DNA of 9,003 bases from an uncultured Bacteroidales bacterium (lineage in GTDB: Bacteria > Bacteroidota > Bacteroidia > Bacteroidales > UBA932), in contig CAMHRD010000026.1 in assembly GCA_946187365.1 (NCBI GenBank), positions 1 to 9,003 on the forward strand. Direction: 5' to 3'. Every line of letters starts with the position of its first letter. Position 1 is the first letter of the stretch. Below the pieces are notes generated by a model that was given only the letters and a program-made list of their open reading frames with translations, was not told the DNA's origin and did not search any database. The position numbers and the translations under genes are program-made. This document shows, piece after piece, positions 6,174-9,003 of this stretch.

Positions 6174-7745
6174 ATGGGAGCGTACTCTTTTTTGATATTC
6201 TCTGTAGTGGGTTTGATTTCTGCCGGGTGTGCCGGCAGAAATGTTGTACAGGAGGAACCGCCTGTTACAGATACACTTGAACAGGTACCCATAGAAAAAC
6301 TTTTCCTTCCGGATACCTCATACGCCTCAGCCCAAAAGGTCTATTTTGTTGTAGAACAGAAAGATACGCTCACCTATTATCTGCAGGATTTGGATGACAG
6401 GTATGCATCTGATTTTTCCACTTTCACATTCAGAAGAAACTTGTTGCGTAACGCCGCGTTTGGAGGCACTCTGGAGAAACGGCCAGATACTGTGGAGATT
6501 GCCTGGACGTTTAAAACTCCGGAAGACAACTTTGAAACCAAGTTTGGAAACTGGGGTGGCGGAACAGGATGGACCGGCCAGCCTATCTATGTTCATTGGA
6601 GCAAAGAGGATGTGGGGAGTTTCCGCAAGGCAGGCGTCATTCTTCCTTCCGCACTTGAAAGCGGAGAGGAAATCATCTTTACATCTCTGAATGCAAAAGC
6701 ATATTTTTTAGATTTCAACACCGGAAAACGCACCCGTTCAGACTTGGATGTGCAGAACACCATTAAGGGTTCACCCTCTTTGGATCCTGAGTTCAAGAAC
6801 CTCTATATTGGCCACGGAGTCTCCAGAGAAACACCAATGAATCTGCTCTGTGTAGACCTTCTTAAGCATAGAATAACATACAGATTCTCAGATTACAAGG
6901 CGTGGAGAAAATGGGGAGCGTTTGACTCCTCTCCGGTAGTTGCAGGCGGTTATCTTATCTGGCCGGGAGAAAACGGAAGCATTTACAAATTTTCCAGAGA
7001 ACAGGGAAAACTCAACCTGCTTCAGACACTCCGTTACAAGGTAGGAGGTGCTGCTCCGGGAGTAGAATCAAGCATAGCAATTTGGAGAAACTACGGCTGG
7101 TTCCAGGATAACAACGGAAATATTCTCTGCATTAATCTGAACACCATGAAACCCGTTTGGCATTACAGCAACCATGATGATTCAGACGGAACAGTTGTAT
7201 GCCGTATAGAAAATGAGACCCCGTTCATTTACGCTGCAAGCGAGGTAGACCACCAGGGAATGGAAGGCCTTTGTTATTTTATTAAAATCAACGGATTAGA
7301 CGGTTCTTTAGTTTGGGAACAAAAGATACCTTGCCGCCGCTTAAAGCATGGAGAAAAGATTATGGACGGAGGAATGTATTCTACTCCGCTGCTGGGAGAA
7401 GGGGATTGCAAGGAGATGATATTTGCAAACGTCTGCCGCCAGAAAGCTGCCAAAACAAACGGAGAATTTTTTGCCCTTTCCACAAAAGACGGCTCTGTTA
7501 TCTACAACATTCCGCTGAGCCAATTCTGCTGGTCTTCTCCGGTTGCCTTTTATGACAAAGAGAACAAGATGTATATTTTCACAGGAGACGGAGATGGTGT
7601 TATCTATCTTATAGAAGCCAAAACAGGAGCTGTAATCTATTCAAAGAAAGTGGCTTACAACTTTGAGTCTTCTCCAACTGTAGTTGGAAACGCTGCTGTT
7701 GTAGGCTCCCGTGTGAACGGCATCTTCAAGTTTGTAATCAAATAG
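6174..7745 (+). CDS. Lipoprotein with PQQ-like (BamB-type) beta-propeller
   Basis: The 523-residue protein starts with a hydrophobic stretch ending in ISAGC-A, where C19 is the likely lipidated cysteine. From about residue 108 on, propeller-blade signatures recur: a SSP or STP strand (199-201, 262-264, 413-414, 464-466, 509-511) and turns such as NGSIYKFS, DGSLVWEQK, GDGVIYLIEAKTGAVIYS. These match the PQQ-like repeat fold (PQQ_2 / BamB-like), a protein-binding scaffold that usually binds no PQQ in such lipoproteins. A Gly/Trp-rich segment at 125-142 precedes the first full blade. The signal peptide is odd: MGAYSFLIFS has no basic residue, and no in-frame start exists further upstream before the stop at 6147. 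It starts 7 bases after the previous stop codon without a Shine-Dalgarno sequence, so coupled translation is likely. It is probably anchored to the outer membrane facing the periplasm, or exposed on the surface. Confidence 0.85.
   Translation: MGAYSFLIFSVVGLISAGCAGRNVVQEEPPVTDTLEQVPIEKLFLPDTSYASAQKVYFVVEQKDTLTYYLQDLDDRYASDFSTFTFRRNLLRNAAFGGTLEKRPDTVEIAWTFKTPEDNFETKFGNWGGGTGWTGQPIYVHWSKEDVGSFRKAGVILPSALESGEEIIFTSLNAKAYFLDFNTGKRTRSDLDVQNTIKGSPSLDPEFKNLYIGHGVSRETPMNLLCVDLLKHRITYRFSDYKAWRKWGAFDSSPVVAGGYLIWPGENGSIYKFSREQGKLNLLQTLRYKVGGAAPGVESSIAIWRNYGWFQDNNGNILCINLNTMKPVWHYSNHDDSDGTVVCRIENETPFIYAASEVDHQGMEGLCYFIKINGLDGSLVWEQKIPCRRLKHGEKIMDGGMYSTPLLGEGDCKEMIFANVCRQKAAKTNGEFFALSTKDGSVIYNIPLSQFCWSSPVAFYDKENKMYIFTGDGDGVIYLIEAKTGAVIYSKKVAYNFESSPTVVGNAAVVGSRVNGIFKFVIK
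6216..6242. repeat. Perfect 11-bp hairpin inside the lipoprotein signal-peptide region
   Basis: Bases 6216-6226 (ATTTCTGCCGG) and 6232-6242 (CCGGCAGAAAT) are perfect reverse complements with a five-base GTGTG loop. In the mRNA this is a stable stem starting 42 bases after the ATG, over codons 15-23, which encode the lipobox and acylated cysteine. No U-tract follows, so it is not an intrinsic terminator. It may tune translation or mRNA stability within the operon, or may follow from GC-rich codons by chance. Confidence 0.6.
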
Positions 7746-7748
7746 GAG
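7744..7748 (+). promoter_or_regulatory. Shine-Dalgarno-like AGGAG before the hydrolase gene
   Basis: AGGAG overlaps the stop codon of the lipoprotein gene. It lies 2 bases before the ATG at 7751 and 8 bases before the in-frame ATG at 7757. Spacing favours 7757 as the start. It is the only clear Shine-Dalgarno match in the operon, but this phylum depends little on such sites. Confidence 0.45.
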
Positions 7749-7750
7749 AT

Positions 7751-8632
7751 ATGAAGATGAAAGAAAAAATAGTGCTGTTGTTTATAATATTTGCCCTTCC
7801 GTTTTACGCGGCAGCACAGACAAATAACACACCCAATGCAGACACTCTGAAAACCGTTTCAGATGCCAAAAAGAAAACAGCGCCATTGCTCAGGGCAATG
7901 AGAAATAAAGTTCCAGGCAGTTATAACTTTTGGCTTTATACTCCGGAAGGATATGATAAACAGGATTCTACAGTAAAAGAAATTCCGCTTGTGGTCTTCC
8001 TCCACGGAAGAAGTCTGTGCGGAAAAGATTTAGAAAAAGTAAGACGCTACGGAACCATAGATGCTCTTGAGAGAGGAAGAAAAATACCTGCTGTTGTACT
8101 GGCACCTCAGAACCCGGGAGAAACCTGGAACCCAAAGAAACTCTGCGCCATACTTGATTATCTGAAAGAGGAGTGCCCATACGATACCACCAGGGTTTAT
8201 GTTCTTGGAATGAGCCTGGGCGGATATGGAACAATGGACTTTGTAGCAGATTGCCCCAACAGGGTTGCCGCGGCCATTGCACTTTGCGGCGGAACCACAA
8301 AGAAGGATATAACAGGTATGGGAGAGGTTCCATTGTGGATAATCCACGGCACTGCAGATAAGCGTGTTAGCGTAAAAGCATCACAAGTTGTAGTAAAGGA
8401 ACTGGAAGAAAAACATCTCAACTCCCGCCTGCGTTACGAATGGATAATTGGCGCATCTCACTCATATTTAGCAAGATACTTCTATATGGAAAAGGTGTAT
8501 GAATGGTTGTTTATGCACTCTACAAAAGACGAGGGACGTCCCGTCAATACTGAAATAAATATTTCAAAAGAAGATCAAACTTCAGCCTATACCGGCTGGA
8601 GTAAAAAGGCTAATATCAAGACTATCAGGTAA
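7751..8632 (+). CDS. Secreted alpha/beta-hydrolase (esterase/PHB-depolymerase-like)
   Basis: A signal peptide (residues 1-22, cleavage after AAA, before QTNN) precedes a compact alpha/beta-hydrolase fold. The chain shows the strand before the oxyanion loop (LVVFLHGRS, 80-88), the nucleophile elbow GMSLGG with S155, the acidic residue D203 in HGTADKRV, and H237 in GASHSYL, giving a complete Ser-Asp-His triad in the usual order. Length (293 residues) and the early YNFWLYTPEGYD segment fit secreted esterases of the CE1/LpqC or phospholipase-carboxylesterase type. The substrate cannot be read from sequence: feruloyl or acetyl esters, lipids or peptides are all possible. A polar tail of about 30 residues after the last helix is extra to the fold. 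The start may instead be the second ATG at 7757, which is better spaced from AGGAG. It is the last gene of the operon, 5 bases after the lipoprotein. Confidence 0.85.
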   Translation: MKMKEKIVLLFIIFALPFYAAAQTNNTPNADTLKTVSDAKKKTAPLLRAMRNKVPGSYNFWLYTPEGYDKQDSTVKEIPLVVFLHGRSLCGKDLEKVRRYGTIDALERGRKIPAVVLAPQNPGETWNPKKLCAILDYLKEECPYDTTRVYVLGMSLGGYGTMDFVADCPNRVAAAIALCGGTTKKDITGMGEVPLWIIHGTADKRVSVKASQVVVKELEEKHLNSRLRYEWIIGASHSYLARYFYMEKVYEWLFMHSTKDEGRPVNTEINISKEDQTSAYTGWSKKANIKTIR

Positions 8633-8635
8633 AAA

Positions 8636-8670
8636 TAAGAGATTTCTATTACTTGTACAGGTATCTCTTA
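8636..8670 (-). terminator. Possible terminator of the acyl-CoA synthetase gene, spanning the convergent gap
   Basis: TAAGAGAT at 8636-8643 and ATCTCTTA at 8663-8670 are perfect 8-bp inverted arms with a 19-base loop. Read on the minus strand, the stem ends in a TTATTTTTA run (8638-8630), as expected of an intrinsic terminator. Its first arm lies within the last codons of the acyl-CoA synthetase gene, and its U-tract reaches the hydrolase stop codon at 8630-8632. The stem is AT-rich and the loop long, so strength is doubtful. On the plus strand no U-tract follows. Confidence 0.4.
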
Positions 8671-9003
8671 ATGCTCATCTTAGGAGTCTTCTCAAACGGA
8701 GTCTCCATTATTTCCACCTTGGCTATCTGACTGTATTTAGGCAGAGATTCGTTTGCAATGTCTGCAATATCCTTAGGAAGATTTTCAATCTCCTTAGGAT
8801 CTGTATCTTCCGGTATTTCAGGGTAAACCAGGGCTATCAGCTTGCCTCCCCTTTCAACAACCACGCTCTCCGCAACAAACGGATTGCAGGAGAGAACGGC
8901 TTCAATCTCCTCCGGATAAATATTCTGCCCGGATGCGGTAAGAATCATAGATTTAATACGTCCGCGAATGAAAACGTTGTTGTTTTTATCTATGATTCCT
9001 AAA
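8649..9003 (-). CDS. Long-chain acyl-CoA synthetase (AMP-forming), C-terminal part
   Basis: This minus-strand reading is open from the right edge to a stop at 8651-8649, and its start lies outside the window. The visible 117 residues are the C-terminal lid domain of an ANL-family adenylating enzyme, which activates fatty acids to acyl-AMP and then acyl-CoA in the cytoplasm. The edge sequence (GIIDKNNNVFIRGR, then IKSMILTASGQNIYPEEIE) is the A8 hinge motif where the lid rotates between half-reactions. FEKTPKMSIKRYLY near the end holds the A10 region with the catalytic lysine. The methionine at 8948 is internal and not the start. It converges on the operon with a 16-base gap, so it is not part of that unit. 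The acyl-chain preference cannot be judged from this fragment. Confidence 0.92.
   Translation of the reverse strand, partial: LGIIDKNNNVFIRGRIKSMILTASGQNIYPEEIEAVLSCNPFVAESVVVERGGKLIALVYPEIPEDTDPKEIENLPKDIADIANESLPKYSQIAKVEIMETPFEKTPKMSIKRYLYK

Noticed and set aside
8649..8948. A complete 99-residue gene starting at the methionine at 8948
   Set aside because: The frame stays open upstream to the window edge and encodes the conserved A8 motif region of an acyl-CoA synthetase, so this methionine is internal to a larger gene.

Overview
The window looks like the chromosome of a Bacteroidales-type member of the Bacteroidota. Three things point there: SecD and SecF fused into one long polypeptide, promoter boxes that match the Bacteroidota TAnnTTTG consensus rather than TATAAT, and envelope proteins built from PD40 and PQQ-like beta-propellers with short signal peptides ending in AQ. 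I do not assign a genus. No mobile element, tRNA, rRNA or CRISPR array is visible.

Layout. Bases 1-146 on the minus strand hold the start of a very basic protein that runs off the left edge, with its own promoter just upstream. A strong intrinsic terminator (212-249) separates it from secDF, which fills 267-3296 on the minus strand. The 113-bp gap 3297-3409 holds two overlapping divergent promoters, one for secDF and one for a plus-strand operon. The operon (3410-8632) has four genes separated by only 12, 7 and 5 bases: a secreted TPR/PD40/coiled-coil protein with two SPOR-like repeats at its C-terminus, a small single-pass membrane protein, a lipoprotein with a PQQ-like beta-propeller, and a secreted serine alpha/beta-hydrolase. 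From 8649 to the right edge, convergent on the minus strand, lies the C-terminal end of a long-chain acyl-CoA synthetase (AMP-forming). An inverted repeat spans the 16-base convergent gap and could terminate that gene.

How the genes work together. SecDF drives late steps of Sec export. Three of the four operon products carry export signals and the fourth is membrane-anchored, so the divergent pair joins export machinery to an envelope module. The operon looks like a periplasmic or outer-membrane assembly: a possible peptidoglycan-binding scaffold (SPOR-like), a membrane-anchored partner, a lipoprotein propeller and an esterase-like enzyme. That joint role is inferred from gene order and domain type; I do not recognise a named system. 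It is the best candidate here for something undescribed.
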